A stretch of 64,000 nt of DNA, from NCBI RefSeq assembly GCF_000597865.1, contig NZ_CP007452.1, forward strand, positions 1,991,183 to 2,055,182, given 5' to 3'. Below the pieces are notes generated by a model that was not told the origin of the DNA, searched no databases, and saw nothing but the letters and a program-made list of their open reading frames with translations. Below are positions 14,998 to 23,398 of this stretch, in pieces. The stretch is from Peptoclostridium acidaminophilum DSM 3953 (GTDB lineage Bacteria > Bacillota > Clostridia > Peptostreptococcales > Peptostreptococcaceae). The stretch's first letter is position 1; every line of letters starts with the position of its first letter. The translations under genes were made by a program, and so were the position numbers.

Positions 14998-16481
14998 TAT
15001 CCGTTCACCGCCACTTTGAATTTGGCATCATAAGCCGATAGGTCCACATTATCAACTGAGATATCCGTTGCAACCGATATTACGCCGTTTGATACAGGAC
15101 CATCCAAGTAACTTCGTACCAGGTCGATTGTGGGACTTACCGTAGCAGGTATTTGGTTTTTAATGCCGATTATCCTGTCAGTGCCATAATCAAGGCACAA
15201 TCGAAGAAGTTTGACAGTATCCCTGTTTGCATTTGGGAATTTCATTCCCCATTCAAGCAGGTCTCTCTGAATAGCCTGCCTTACAGGTTTGGCGTTGAAT
15301 ACGGAGCGTGGCTTTCGTTCCAGAAGTGGCATGTAGTGCTCCAGAGTATAGCTGGTGTAGCCCCCTGGACCATAGATGCGGTCATAGGATGCCACGACTG
15401 CAGACTTGTGATGTATTCTGATTTCGTTGCCATAGGCCTTTATTGTGGCTTCCTGGCCTATCAGTGTTGCCGGAACTGAATAATTGTTTTTATCAAACCT
15501 TACTGTGGAGTATTCATTTACTTTTGCAATCGCAGTTTTGCTTGTATCAAAACTGTATTTTGGAAGTGAGTAGAAGTATGATGCTTCTTGAAAGAGCCGC
15601 ATACCGACAGTTCCCTCACGTCCTTGTATCATATGCTGCTTATACTCGTTGCATTTTTCTGATAGTAAACTATTCAGCTCTGATAAGTTTTTTATCCTTG
15701 GAACAGGAACCAGGAAGTTTCTTCTTGAAAATCCTACAAGGTTTTCAACCAGGCCCTTTTCATTTCCGCTTGCAATGTTGCAAAACAACGGTTGAAATGC
15801 ATAATGGGCGCTAAAGGCCTTGTACCTGTTTTGAATCTTTGCGTATTGGCCAAAGCCTTCTTTTACTGCAACTTTAGCATTATCAAATATTGTTTTATGA
15901 GGAATACCGCCAAAGAATTCAAATGCCTTCTGTTGACCTTCCAAGAAGGATTCCTCGTTCTGGTGCTTGAATGCCATTACGAAAATTGCGCAACTGAAGC
16001 ATAGCCTTGCACAAAAGAGATTGATTTTGTTTTTAATCCCGTCAAGATACACGGTGGCTTCTCCCCAATCAATTTGGAGAGCTTCCCCCGGATCGAATTC
16101 CAATGGGATAAATGACTTGGGAATATTCCCTTTAATCCTTTTTACAGCCAATCTTACTGTTGACTCGCCGCCGGCAAACTGTTTTTCAGTTACAAGCCGT
16201 TGATATATGCGCCTTGCAGTATGCTGCTGTTTGTTTATATTTTCGGATTTGTCTTCCTCAAGGCAATGAAGAATGAACTTTAATACATCGTCAGTCAGAA
16301 TGTCTGCCTTACGATTGTATTCTTTGCGTTCCCATGGAACGCTGTCACCGTCACAATATTTTTTGACGGTATTGCGAGATATGCCGAGCGTTTTAGCGAT
16401 AGCCCTTTGAGACATACCCTGGATTGTACTCATTTCTCTAATCTTTTGGTAAATGTCCACGTCAATGATCACACCTTTCAT
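14997..16481 (-). CDS. istA: IS21 transposase IstA
   Basis: The 494-residue transposase has an N-terminal helix-turn-helix (MSQRAIAKTLGISRNTVKKY, 23-42) and an rve-type DDE catalytic domain with D138 (QIDWGEA), D200 (IFDNAK) and E246 (KGLVEN). The C-terminal beta-barrel region follows. It cuts and joins the element ends with IstB. No stops or frameshifts interrupt it. The TGAGCCA repeats at both ends are its expected binding sites. Confidence 0.95.
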   Translation of the reverse strand: MKGVIIDVDIYQKIREMSTIQGMSQRAIAKTLGISRNTVKKYCDGDSVPWERKEYNRKADILTDDVLKFILHCLEEDKSENINKQQHTARRIYQRLVTEKQFAGGESTVRLAVKRIKGNIPKSFIPLEFDPGEALQIDWGEATVYLDGIKNKINLFCARLCFSCAIFVMAFKHQNEESFLEGQQKAFEFFGGIPHKTIFDNAKVAVKEGFGQYAKIQNRYKAFSAHYAFQPLFCNIASGNEKGLVENLVGFSRRNFLVPVPRIKNLSELNSLLSEKCNEYKQHMIQGREGTVGMRLFQEASYFYSLPKYSFDTSKTAIAKVNEYSTVRFDKNNYSVPATLIGQEATIKAYGNEIRIHHKSAVVASYDRIYGPGGYTSYTLEHYMPLLERKPRSVFNAKPVRQAIQRDLLEWGMKFPNANRDTVKLLRLCLDYGTDRIIGIKNQIPATVSPTIDLVRSYLDGPVSNGVISVATDISVDNVDLSAYDAKFKVAVNG

Positions 16482-16618
16482 CCTCCCTGCACTAATCTTT
16501 GAGATTAGTATACAGGTTTTTTGAAAAGTGGCTCACTTTTTGGTTAGCACAAAGGCACTAAATGGCTCACTCTTATACTAGCATTCACATCCGTTGCTCG
16601 GTATAGCGATGTTTCTTC

Positions 16619-16765
16619 TCAGATTCTTTTCATTGGTTGCTTTTCAAGCTGCAACCTGGCTACTTTTCTGCAGTGAGGACACTTGATGGATATGGCTCCT
16701 ATCACGGTCCCCTCTTTGTCAAACAGCCTGCGTCCGCACACTGGACAATTGACTTGCTCGGTCAT
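16619..16765 (-). CDS. Com-like zinc-finger protein
   Basis: A 48-residue protein starting MTEQVNCPVCGRRLFDKEGT and carrying a second CPHC pair, giving a C2-C2 zinc finger. Phage Mu Com, the best-known member, binds a stem-loop in the mom mRNA and activates translation. The frame extends upstream to 16,849, but that part overlaps the -10 box of the promoter, so the ATG at 16,765 after GGGGGGCGAGG is chosen. It is the first gene after the SOS promoter. Just downstream lie the repeated hairpins, now separated by the IS, so an RNA-binding role on those hairpins is an attractive inference. Confidence 0.7.
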   Translation of the reverse strand: MTEQVNCPVCGRRLFDKEGTVIGAISIKCPHCRKVARLQLEKQPMKRI

Positions 16766-16820
16766 ATGGCCTCGCCCCCCTATGTAGTTTTTTATTATGC
16801 TGACCTTGTTCGATATATTC

Positions 16821-16849
16821 ATTATATAATCGAACACCTGTTCGGTCAA
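16821..16849 (-). promoter_or_regulatory. SOS (LexA)-controlled promoter
   Basis: On the minus strand TTGACC (16,844-16,849) and TATAAT (16,821-16,826) are exactly 17 bases apart. Between and overlapping them is CGAACAGGTGTTCG (16,831-16,844), which matches the Gram-positive LexA box CGAACRNRYGTTYC at 13 of 14 positions and is nearly palindromic. LexA bound here would block RNA polymerase directly. It drives the Com-like gene and, before the IS insertion, probably the prophage early operon. Confidence 0.8.
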
Positions 16850-16905
16850 TATCGTTAGTTGATTTATTTATTGTCATTTAAGTTAAAATTTACCATTAGG
16901 TGGCT

Positions 16906-16940
16906 AAAAAAAAAGCCATGCTGCTATTAAAACATGGCTT
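16906..16940 (-). terminator. Intrinsic terminator of the small-export-family gene
   Basis: On the minus strand AAGCCATG (16,933-16,940) pairs with CATGGCTT (16,913-16,920) around a 12-base loop, followed by nine T (16,906-16,914). It lies 45 bases after the stop of the gene at 16,985 and marks the border between chromosomal and prophage transcription. Confidence 0.85.
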
Positions 16941-16984
16941 CAGTTTTCATCTTGTATTTCTTCCATTTTCTATTTTTAGCTGGT

Positions 16985-17467
16985 CTAGCCTATGGTCTTC
17001 ACAACGCCGTAGCTTAAACCCGTCATTATCAGTCCGGCGATTATGTTCCCGAGGAGTATCGCTGGGAATGCTATCTTAAATCGCATGTCTAGAAGTGCTG
17101 CCGCCAGAGATCCAGACCACACACCCGTTCCCGGTAGAGGTATAGCTACGAATATTAACAGTCCCCAGAAACCATATTTTTTCACCTTGTCGCTCCTGTC
17201 CAGAGTCTTATGGGTAAGGCGATGAATAAAGCCTTTGAAGCGATCGCTCTTTAGTAGCATCTGGAATATTGGCCTTATAAGAAAAAGTATGAACGGCACG
17301 GGAATCATGCTACCCAAAAGCGCCATTCCAAGAGCATTCATTGGAGAGAGTCCCATGGCCACTCCCACAGGAATAGCTCCTCTTACCTCCACCATTGGGA
17401 CTGCCGCTGTGAGCGCCACTGTCGATTCCTTTGTAAGCAGTTCCATTATAAAATTTAAAGCTTCCAT
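16985..17467 (-). CDS. Small multidrug export family membrane protein (COG2426)
   Basis: A 160-residue, very hydrophobic protein with about four membrane segments: residues 15-40, 45-65, 100-125 and 130-155. The motif VPMVEVRGAIPVGVAMG in the first half and IPLPGTGVWSGSLAA in the second are typical of the Sm_multidrug_ex family. The family name rests on thin evidence; the substrate is unknown. It is a single gene with its own terminator, placed between prophage and glycan locus. The start has AATGAGGTTATT upstream. Confidence 0.85.
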   Translation of the reverse strand: MEALNFIMELLTKESTVALTAAVPMVEVRGAIPVGVAMGLSPMNALGMALLGSMIPVPFILFLIRPIFQMLLKSDRFKGFIHRLTHKTLDRSDKVKKYGFWGLLIFVAIPLPGTGVWSGSLAAALLDMRFKIAFPAILLGNIIAGLIMTGLSYGVVKTIG

Positions 17468-17705
17468 AATAACCTCATTATATATTATTTACTTAATTTA
17501 TTTGACATAGTGGCAATATGCATAAGTAAGTTGTCAACTTAGGGCCTGGCTACTGGACTTTCCTTACAATATCCGGTGCATTGATATAAACAATACTCCC
17601 AAATATTGTAGATAAAAAAATATAAATAGAGTTTTACGGAACTTTCCCTGACACCCACAGACTTTTGATAGGCACCTCTTCTATGTCAGATATCTATTCT
17701 TGTGC

Positions 17706-18140
17706 TTATTTTTTCTGTTCCAACACTTTAGTCAAAACATCACCAACAATAGTCGATGATGTACCCTTTGTATAATTGAAATATACCATTTCAACGCCTA
17801 CTCCATTTAATTTTTTTCTATTTCTTCATACATATTTGAACCCTTCCAGTCATCGCCATGGAATATTGCATCAAATCTTAGCTTTTCCCAGGCAACAAAT
17901 TTGTCCAGTGACTTTTGTGGTACTGCCTCATCAACATACTTAATAGCTTCTACAATTTTTATTCTTTCTTCAAACGGAATAATTGGAGTCTTTTTTTTGT
18001 AGCCTTGCACTACTTCATCAGTACTGACACCTACAATTAGATATTCACACTGTTCTTTTGCCTTTTTTTAAAATATTAAGATGACCAATGTGGAATAAGT
18101 CAAATACGCCTGTTGTATAACCTAATTTATATTTTTTCAT
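17706..18140 (-). pseudogene. TagD-like glycerol-3-phosphate cytidylyltransferase, two frameshifts
   Basis: Read with two frame changes, this encodes about 144 residues of a TagD-type nucleotidyltransferase. The N-terminus [20 protein letters not shown] carries the HIGH motif, the middle is IVGVSTDEVVQGYKKKTPII, and the end is YFNYTKGTSSTIVGDVLTK. One extra A in an A7 run near 18,067 shifts the frame after LNILKK, and one A is missing from an A run near 17,812; the second change restores the original frame. The family makes CDP-glycerol from CTP and glycerol-3-phosphate. The gene lies last in the glycan locus. Both changes are in homopolymers, so read errors must be excluded before calling it dead. 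Confidence 0.75.
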
Positions 18141-18317
18141 TATCCAATACTCCTCCTAATATAAATTTTTCTTTTATAAATAATATGACTTTCTATAATT
18201 TATTCTATGATAAAATTCATACAACCCGCACAAGTTAATAACCATTTTTTAATATTTATAATCCAACCCCAATTCACCGCTTTAATTTTGTTCTTATTCG
18301 ATTATTCTTGTCCTAAA

Positions 18318-19418
18318 CTAACAATCAACCAAAATATCAGCTATTCTCTTACTCGCAAATCCATCACCATAAGGATTGCTTGCTTTACTCATCCTTTCAT
18401 ATTCTTCCTTATCTTCAAGAAGTTGCTTGAAGGTTTTGTAGATTATTTCTTCATCTGTTCCAACAAGTTTTAAAGTACCTGCTGCGATTCCTTCAGGTCT
18501 CTCTGTTGTATCTCGCATAACAAGGACAGGTTTACCTAAACTTGGTGCTTCTTCTTGAATTCCACCACTATCTGTTAGTATTAGATAAGATCTTGAAATA
18601 AAATTATGGAAATCTAATACTTCCAAAGGCTCAATGATTCTAATTCTATCCGTATTCCCCAGAATATCGTTTGCTGCTTCTCTTACCACAGGATTCATGT
18701 GTATCGGATAAATAGCTTTAATATCTGAATTTTCATCAATAATTCTTTTTATCGCTCTGAACATGTTTCTCATAGGTTCGCCAATATTTTCTCTTCTGTG
18801 AGCTGTTATCATAATTAGCCTGCTGTCTGCAACCCACTCTAACTGCTCATGAATATAATCTTCTCTAACTGTAGTTTTAAGAGCATCTATTGCAGTATTA
18901 CCCGTTACATGAATTGTTGCACTGTCTTTGCCTTCTTTAATAAGATTTTCTTTAGACATCTCCGTTGGTGCAAAATTATAACTTGATAATATTCCAACAG
19001 CCTGTCTATTAAATTCTTCTGGATATGGCGAATATACATTATATGTTCTAAGGCCTGCTTCAACATGCCCTACAGGAATCTGCAAATAAAAGCATGCAAG
19101 TGCTGCAACAAATGTTGTAGATGTATCTCCATGAACCAAAACAATATCAGGCTTTATTTCTTCTAACACAGTTTTCATTTTCTCCAGAATATTCAAAGTC
19201 ACATCAAAGAGTGTCTGCTTTGCTTTCATAATAGAAAGATCATAGTCCGGTATCACATTAAACGCCTCGAGAACTTGGTCTAACATCTCTCTATGCTGGC
19301 CTGTAACACAAACAAAAGTATCCAATTTTTCTCTCGTCTTAAGTTCTTTTACTAAAGGACACATTTTAATAGCTTCAGGTCTTGTGCCAAAGACCACCAT
19401 GACTTTTTTTTTATTCAT
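18318..19418 (-). CDS. wecB: UDP-N-acetylglucosamine 2-epimerase
   Basis: The 366-residue enzyme converts UDP-GlcNAc to UDP-ManNAc in the cytoplasm. Motifs seen: VVFGTRPEAIKMCPLV (8-23), VHGDTSTTFVAALA, GHVEAGLRT, ITAHRRENIGE and DSGGIQEEAPSLGKPVLVMR, all in the order of non-hydrolysing 2-epimerases. Length matches the family (about 370). It follows wecC by 15 bases; the two form the UDP-ManNAcA pathway. The stretch between its stop and the tagD pseudogene (178 bp) holds no gene. Codon use is AT-rich like the rest of the distal locus. Confidence 0.95.
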   Translation of the reverse strand: MNKKKVMVVFGTRPEAIKMCPLVKELKTREKLDTFVCVTGQHREMLDQVLEAFNVIPDYDLSIMKAKQTLFDVTLNILEKMKTVLEEIKPDIVLVHGDTSTTFVAALACFYLQIPVGHVEAGLRTYNVYSPYPEEFNRQAVGILSSYNFAPTEMSKENLIKEGKDSATIHVTGNTAIDALKTTVREDYIHEQLEWVADSRLIMITAHRRENIGEPMRNMFRAIKRIIDENSDIKAIYPIHMNPVVREAANDILGNTDRIRIIEPLEVLDFHNFISRSYLILTDSGGIQEEAPSLGKPVLVMRDTTERPEGIAAGTLKLVGTDEEIIYKTFKQLLEDKEEYERMSKASNPYGDGFASKRIADILVDC

Positions 19419-19433
19419 TTTTATTCATCCTAA

Positions 19434-20684
19434 CTATAGTTTATAAATCCCATCAATATTGCAGATATTTTTTGTATCCAAAACAAATTTATCTTTAATT
19501 AATTCTAAATTGTTTTTAATATGATCATGAGCAGTCATAATAACAAGTATTTCAATTTCATTGAGAAAATCCTCAAAATTCATAAACTGATGGTCTACAA
19601 TTCTTGTCTTTATAAATGGGTCATATACTTTAACTCCAAAGGCCAAATGTTCATCCATTTTTTCCAGGAGTTGAAGCGTTGGACTTTCTCTTATATCATC
19701 TACATTTTCTTTATACGCAAGACCATATAAACCGATTTTTGATATATCTGTAATTTTGCGTTCTCTCATAATATTTCTTATTCTTCCTAATACATGTGAA
19801 GGCATAGAATCATTTATTTTCCTGGCTGTCAAAATTAGATTTGTAAGATCTGGATAATCACCTACTAAAAACCATGGATCTACAGAAATGCAGTGCCCTC
19901 CGACTCCAGGTCCTGGTTGCAAAATATTCACCCTTGGGTGTTTATTTGCAATTCTAATAATCTCATATACATCCATATTGTCTGTGCGGCAAATTTTTGC
20001 TAGTTCATTTGCAAATGCTATATTTATATCTCTATAAGTATTTTCAACAACCTTAGACATCTCCGCAGATCTTATATCCGTTATAACAATATCCGATTTA
20101 CAAAAACTGGCATATAATTCTTTGATCTTTTCCCCTATCTCTATATTATCAGCTCCAACCGTTCTATTATTGTGCTCAAGTTCATAAATCATGTTACCTG
20201 GTATAATTCTTTCCGGAGCATGAACTAAATGTACATCTTCGCCTAATATTAATCCTCTTTTTAGAATTTCAGGTCGTAAATATTTATCAATAGTTCCAGG
20301 AGCTACAGTAGATTCAATAATTATTATTGCGCCATTCTCACAATTATCTAAAACGCTATTCGCCGCTGAAATTACATACTCTGGGTCAAGTTTTTTGCTG
20401 GAATTTATGTATGGTGTTGGTACAGCTATAATATATGTATCTGTTTTCTGATATTCAGTAGTAAACGTAATTCCATTTGAAAGCGCATCTTTGAACAATG
20501 CTTCTAATCCTTCTTCTTCAAATGTAAGTTTACCCTTTGACAACGATTCAACTAAATGCTTGTTACAGTCTGTTCCTATAACTTCAATCCCACTTTTAGC
20601 AAGCATCAATGCAGTTGGAAGCCCGATATAGCCCAGTCCAATTACATTAATTATTTTCTTATTACTTTTTTTACAATACATCAT
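19434..20684 (-). CDS. wecC: UDP-N-acetyl-D-mannosamine dehydrogenase
   Basis: The 416-residue protein oxidises UDP-ManNAc to UDP-ManNAcA with NAD. It has the Rossmann motif VIGLGYIGLPTALMLAKSG (14-32), STVAPGT, the segment NTYRDINIAFANELA, the catalytic-cysteine region GVGGHCISVDPWFL (Cys about residue 265), and the C-terminal UDP-binding part YGLAYKENVDDIRESP. The GGHCISVDPWF variant is typical of WecC rather than of UDP-glucose dehydrogenase. It lies directly upstream of wecB in the same direction. Confidence 0.95.
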   Translation of the reverse strand: MMYCKKSNKKIINVIGLGYIGLPTALMLAKSGIEVIGTDCNKHLVESLSKGKLTFEEEGLEALFKDALSNGITFTTEYQKTDTYIIAVPTPYINSSKKLDPEYVISAANSVLDNCENGAIIIIESTVAPGTIDKYLRPEILKRGLILGEDVHLVHAPERIIPGNMIYELEHNNRTVGADNIEIGEKIKELYASFCKSDIVITDIRSAEMSKVVENTYRDINIAFANELAKICRTDNMDVYEIIRIANKHPRVNILQPGPGVGGHCISVDPWFLVGDYPDLTNLILTARKINDSMPSHVLGRIRNIMRERKITDISKIGLYGLAYKENVDDIRESPTLQLLEKMDEHLAFGVKVYDPFIKTRIVDHQFMNFEDFLNEIEILVIMTAHDHIKNNLELIKDKFVLDTKNICNIDGIYKL

Positions 20685-20723
20685 TTTTACTCCTCTTTAA
20701 TCAATTTATATTATATGCAAAGG

Positions 20724-21299
20724 TTAATTAAATACTTCTTTTTTATTTATAGTTTTAATTACTTTAGCTGGATTACCTGCAATTATACAGTATCCTTCAG
20801 GGAAACTTTTAGTCACCACTGATCCAGCGCCAACAATAGTATTATCACCCAACGTAACTCCTGGAAGAATTATACTGTTCATTCCGATCCAATTATTTTT
20901 TCCAATATTAATATCTTTTCCTTCAACATGCTTATCTAAGTTGTAAATATCATGATTTGCTGTTATTAGCCCAACATTAGGCGCAATCCACGAACCCTTA
21001 CCGATATTTATCTTTGCTTTTGAAGCTTGAAAATATGATCCATGTGTTTGAAATATATGCAAATCTCCAATATCAAAGTTTATATTCTTATAATTACCTA
21101 TTCTAATATTAGGTGATACAGGCCACGGGACACTTTTGTTTTTCCCGAGTATCCTTTGGTAAAAAAAAGATTTCACAACCCAACTCCAACCTATTGCATA
21201 TGGTTCAAAATATCTACCGGAATAATAAGTCGTGTCGTATGCCAATCTACCAAAAGTATGTGCGAATATATATGTAAACAAATACTTTATTTTTTTCAT
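20724..21299 (-). CDS. Left-handed beta-helix acyltransferase (colanic-acid WcaF/maltose O-acetyltransferase type)
   Basis: The 191-residue protein has hexapeptide repeats typical of trimeric acyltransferases, for example IGKGSWIAPNVGLITANHDI, IGKNNWIGMNSIILPGVTLG and NTIVGAGSVVTKSFPEGYCI, ending AGNPAKVIK. His at ANHD (about residue 116) is the likely catalytic base. It probably acetylates a sugar of the surface glycan. The N-terminal 70 residues are aromatic and may contact membrane or substrate. It is the gene nearest the decayed element at 21,364. Confidence 0.85.
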   Translation of the reverse strand: MKKIKYLFTYIFAHTFGRLAYDTTYYSGRYFEPYAIGWSWVVKSFFYQRILGKNKSVPWPVSPNIRIGNYKNINFDIGDLHIFQTHGSYFQASKAKINIGKGSWIAPNVGLITANHDIYNLDKHVEGKDINIGKNNWIGMNSIILPGVTLGDNTIVGAGSVVTKSFPEGYCIIAGNPAKVIKTINKKEVFN

Positions 21300-21363
21300 T
21301 TTAACATCCCCTCGACGTTGATTAGATTAAATGTATATTTCGTAATGAATATTAGCTTTAGTT

Positions 21364-21720
21364 AGAGCCACTAGTGTACTCAAAGAGAACCACCATGGTC
21401 ATTTAATAGAACCACTTTAGTCATCATGAGATCCAGTTCATTAATACCCCCATACAATCAACAGTCTTAGTTTTATGCCGCGAAAGCCACTTTATATTGG
21501 GAAGTACCCTCTGGTAAAATATTCAAGGCGGAATAGCCGCCGTTTAAAGTAAGTATGGGGTTATTTCCGCCACTAATTTGGGAGTCCAGAGGGTGCAGGG
21601 ACCCGATATCAAGTGGACCGTGGAATAAATGCAACGGCCATTTCGGAATGGCTCTCATAAAGACCAAAGTGGTTCTCGATGAAGATCAAGGTGGTTCTGA
21701 AAGAGTACGCTAGTGGTTCT
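21364..21720. mobile_element. Decayed IS21-like or MITE-like element
   Basis: The two ends are 59-bp imperfect inverted repeats (21,364-21,422 and 21,662-21,720; 44 of 59 positions agree by eye). Each end has three copies of AGAACCAC (first left copy AGAGCCAC) spaced 22 bases apart, the multi-site end structure of the IS21 family. Only 239 bp lie between; they hold a 64-codon frame with no recognisable domain. I read this as an internally deleted element. No target duplication is evident. The whole 21,300-21,839 stretch has no other gene. Confidence 0.6.
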
Positions 21721-21839
21721 ATCCGAAAATATTACTCATTCGTAATGCTTTTGAAACCAGCATTTATACTTATTTTAAATTAAATTCATTGTTTTTTAAA
21801 TTTAAGAGTGAGCGGTTGATATTTTAACATATAGCTGAT

Positions 21840-23309
21840 TTATGCTTCTGTCAATAAATTCAACATACGTACAATTTTTTTAATCATTGGAAACAATAAG
21901 ATTATTGTCATCAGACAATACAATCCTGATATTATAACTAAAATACTAATATTATTATAACCATAAGTAATGAGATGGTTTTTCAAAGGAAATAACAACA
22001 ATCCTACAATCGCAAATACGACTATACTTGTTAGGTTATGTTTAATGATAAACAACTCAAAAAATGAACTTTTTAAAATTTTACTCCCATGAATTAATTG
22101 AATCAAACCCATAAAAGCTATACTTATCAAAGAGGCATACGCTGGTCCTATAAATCCTATATAGTATAGAAACGTGAAATCTAATATAACATTTAATGCT
22201 AATGTAATTAAAGCATAAAACAATATCACTCTTGACATTCCTGCTGCATTTAGCGCTGTTCCAAAATATGTATACCTAAACAATTGCACTAATATATATA
22301 TAACAAACACAGATTCGCTACCTAAATATTTATCGGAATAAAGGAATGTAATTATCTCTTTATGAAGAAGTAAAGCTAAAACACAAAACATGGTTGTCGA
22401 TATAAACCCTAACGATATAGAAAATGCCCATATTTGTTTAGCATCAGCCAGCTTACCATCCGAAAATTTATTTATAATTTTAGGGAGAGTAACTGTAGAA
22501 ATTGCAACAGCTATAAACGAAAAAGGTAGTTCTCTTGACATATTAGTATATACAGCTAACTCGTCAGTAGAGAAAAATCTTCCAATAATTAATTTATCCA
22601 CCTCAATATTTATAGTTCCAATCATTAACGCAACAGCAAGTGGCACTGAATAGCTAAATATTTCATGCACCAAATGCTTATTGATTTTCCATTGCATATT
22701 CAAATACAAACGATTTCGAGAAATAAAGTAAAAATAAATCAGTTGTAAAACATCAAGCAATAATAATAATATCAATATATATTTTATATCTCTCAAAATA
22801 AAAGCACCAATACCTGTAATTATAAGCTGAGATATACCAATTCCAATATTCCTATATGATATTATTAGAGACATTCCATTAGCAATAAATATATTTTGAT
22901 AGTCCAATACCAAGTTAGATATCATAGGTCTTAGAGCAACATAAAGCAACATTACCTGTAATGCTGGATTTGAAAAATAGTTAGCAACTAGATCACGCGT
23001 TAGAATGAGTATAGTCGCTCCAATTATACCTGTAATAATATTCAAGTTGAAAATTGTTTCGAAGTATTCTTTCTGTTTATTTAGATTTGTAGTTTTTGAT
23101 GCAAAATACTTAACTGCACTTGATAACCCAAAACTTGTAACATTGGTTAAAATTGTCATTACAATAATTATTTGAGAATACGTACCATAGTCATATTTAT
23201 CAAATAACCTAGACAGAATCATAGCTTGGACTATTGATGTCGTCATTGTAACTATTCTTGCAAGAGTAATCGCAACAATATCAATAAAACTATTGGAGTT
23301 TCTTTGCAT
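21840..23309 (-). CDS. wzx: Polysaccharide flippase, Wzx/PST family
   Basis: A 489-residue integral membrane protein with about 12-14 predicted helices. It begins SFIDIVAITLARIVTMTTSI and contains the typical FDKYDYGTYSQIIIVMTILT early loop (replacing E-F-G-x-Y of many Wzx). It should flip undecaprenyl-linked repeat units across the membrane for Wzy to polymerise. It is AT-rich and highly divergent, as flippases are, so the assignment rests on topology, length and gene context with wzy and wzz-like genes. The decayed element lies downstream. Confidence 0.85.
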   Translation of the reverse strand: MQRNSNSFIDIVAITLARIVTMTTSIVQAMILSRLFDKYDYGTYSQIIIVMTILTNVTSFGLSSAVKYFASKTTNLNKQKEYFETIFNLNIITGIIGATILILTRDLVANYFSNPALQVMLLYVALRPMISNLVLDYQNIFIANGMSLIISYRNIGIGISQLIITGIGAFILRDIKYILILLLLLDVLQLIYFYFISRNRLYLNMQWKINKHLVHEIFSYSVPLAVALMIGTINIEVDKLIIGRFFSTDELAVYTNMSRELPFSFIAVAISTVTLPKIINKFSDGKLADAKQIWAFSISLGFISTTMFCVLALLLHKEIITFLYSDKYLGSESVFVIYILVQLFRYTYFGTALNAAGMSRVILFYALITLALNVILDFTFLYYIGFIGPAYASLISIAFMGLIQLIHGSKILKSSFFELFIIKHNLTSIVVFAIVGLLLFPLKNHLITYGYNNISILVIISGLYCLMTIILLFPMIKKIVRMLNLLTEA

Positions 23310-23398
23310 TAAATCACCTTATCCACATTAAATTCATAAAATATAATATTTCTAGTTACTATATTTACTATTTTAATTTTGTGCTTAGAATTAACTTT

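Larger units (their letters stand above)
14091..16589 (-). mobile_element. IS21-family insertion sequence, apparently complete
   Basis: A 2,499-bp element with istA and istB on the minus strand. The ends are TGAATG and CATTCACA, and IS21-type subterminal repeats TGAGCCA are present at 14,109, 14,132 and 14,190 on one side and (as TGGCTCA) at 16,529 and 16,563 on the other. The same ten bases TCCGTTGCTC flank both sides directly (14,081-14,090 and 16,590-16,599). Ten bases is longer than the usual IS21 duplication (4-8), so a base or two may belong to the element. Both genes are intact, so it may be active. Confidence 0.9.

Noticed and set aside
16766-16849. Upstream extension of the Com-like gene
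   Set aside because: The first 28 codons overlap the -10 box and the region just after the SOS promoter, so they would not be on the transcript in full.
21473-21667. 64-codon frame inside the decayed IS21-like element
   Set aside because: Its start lies inside the inverted end of the element and the protein has no recognisable domain; it is left out as a gene.
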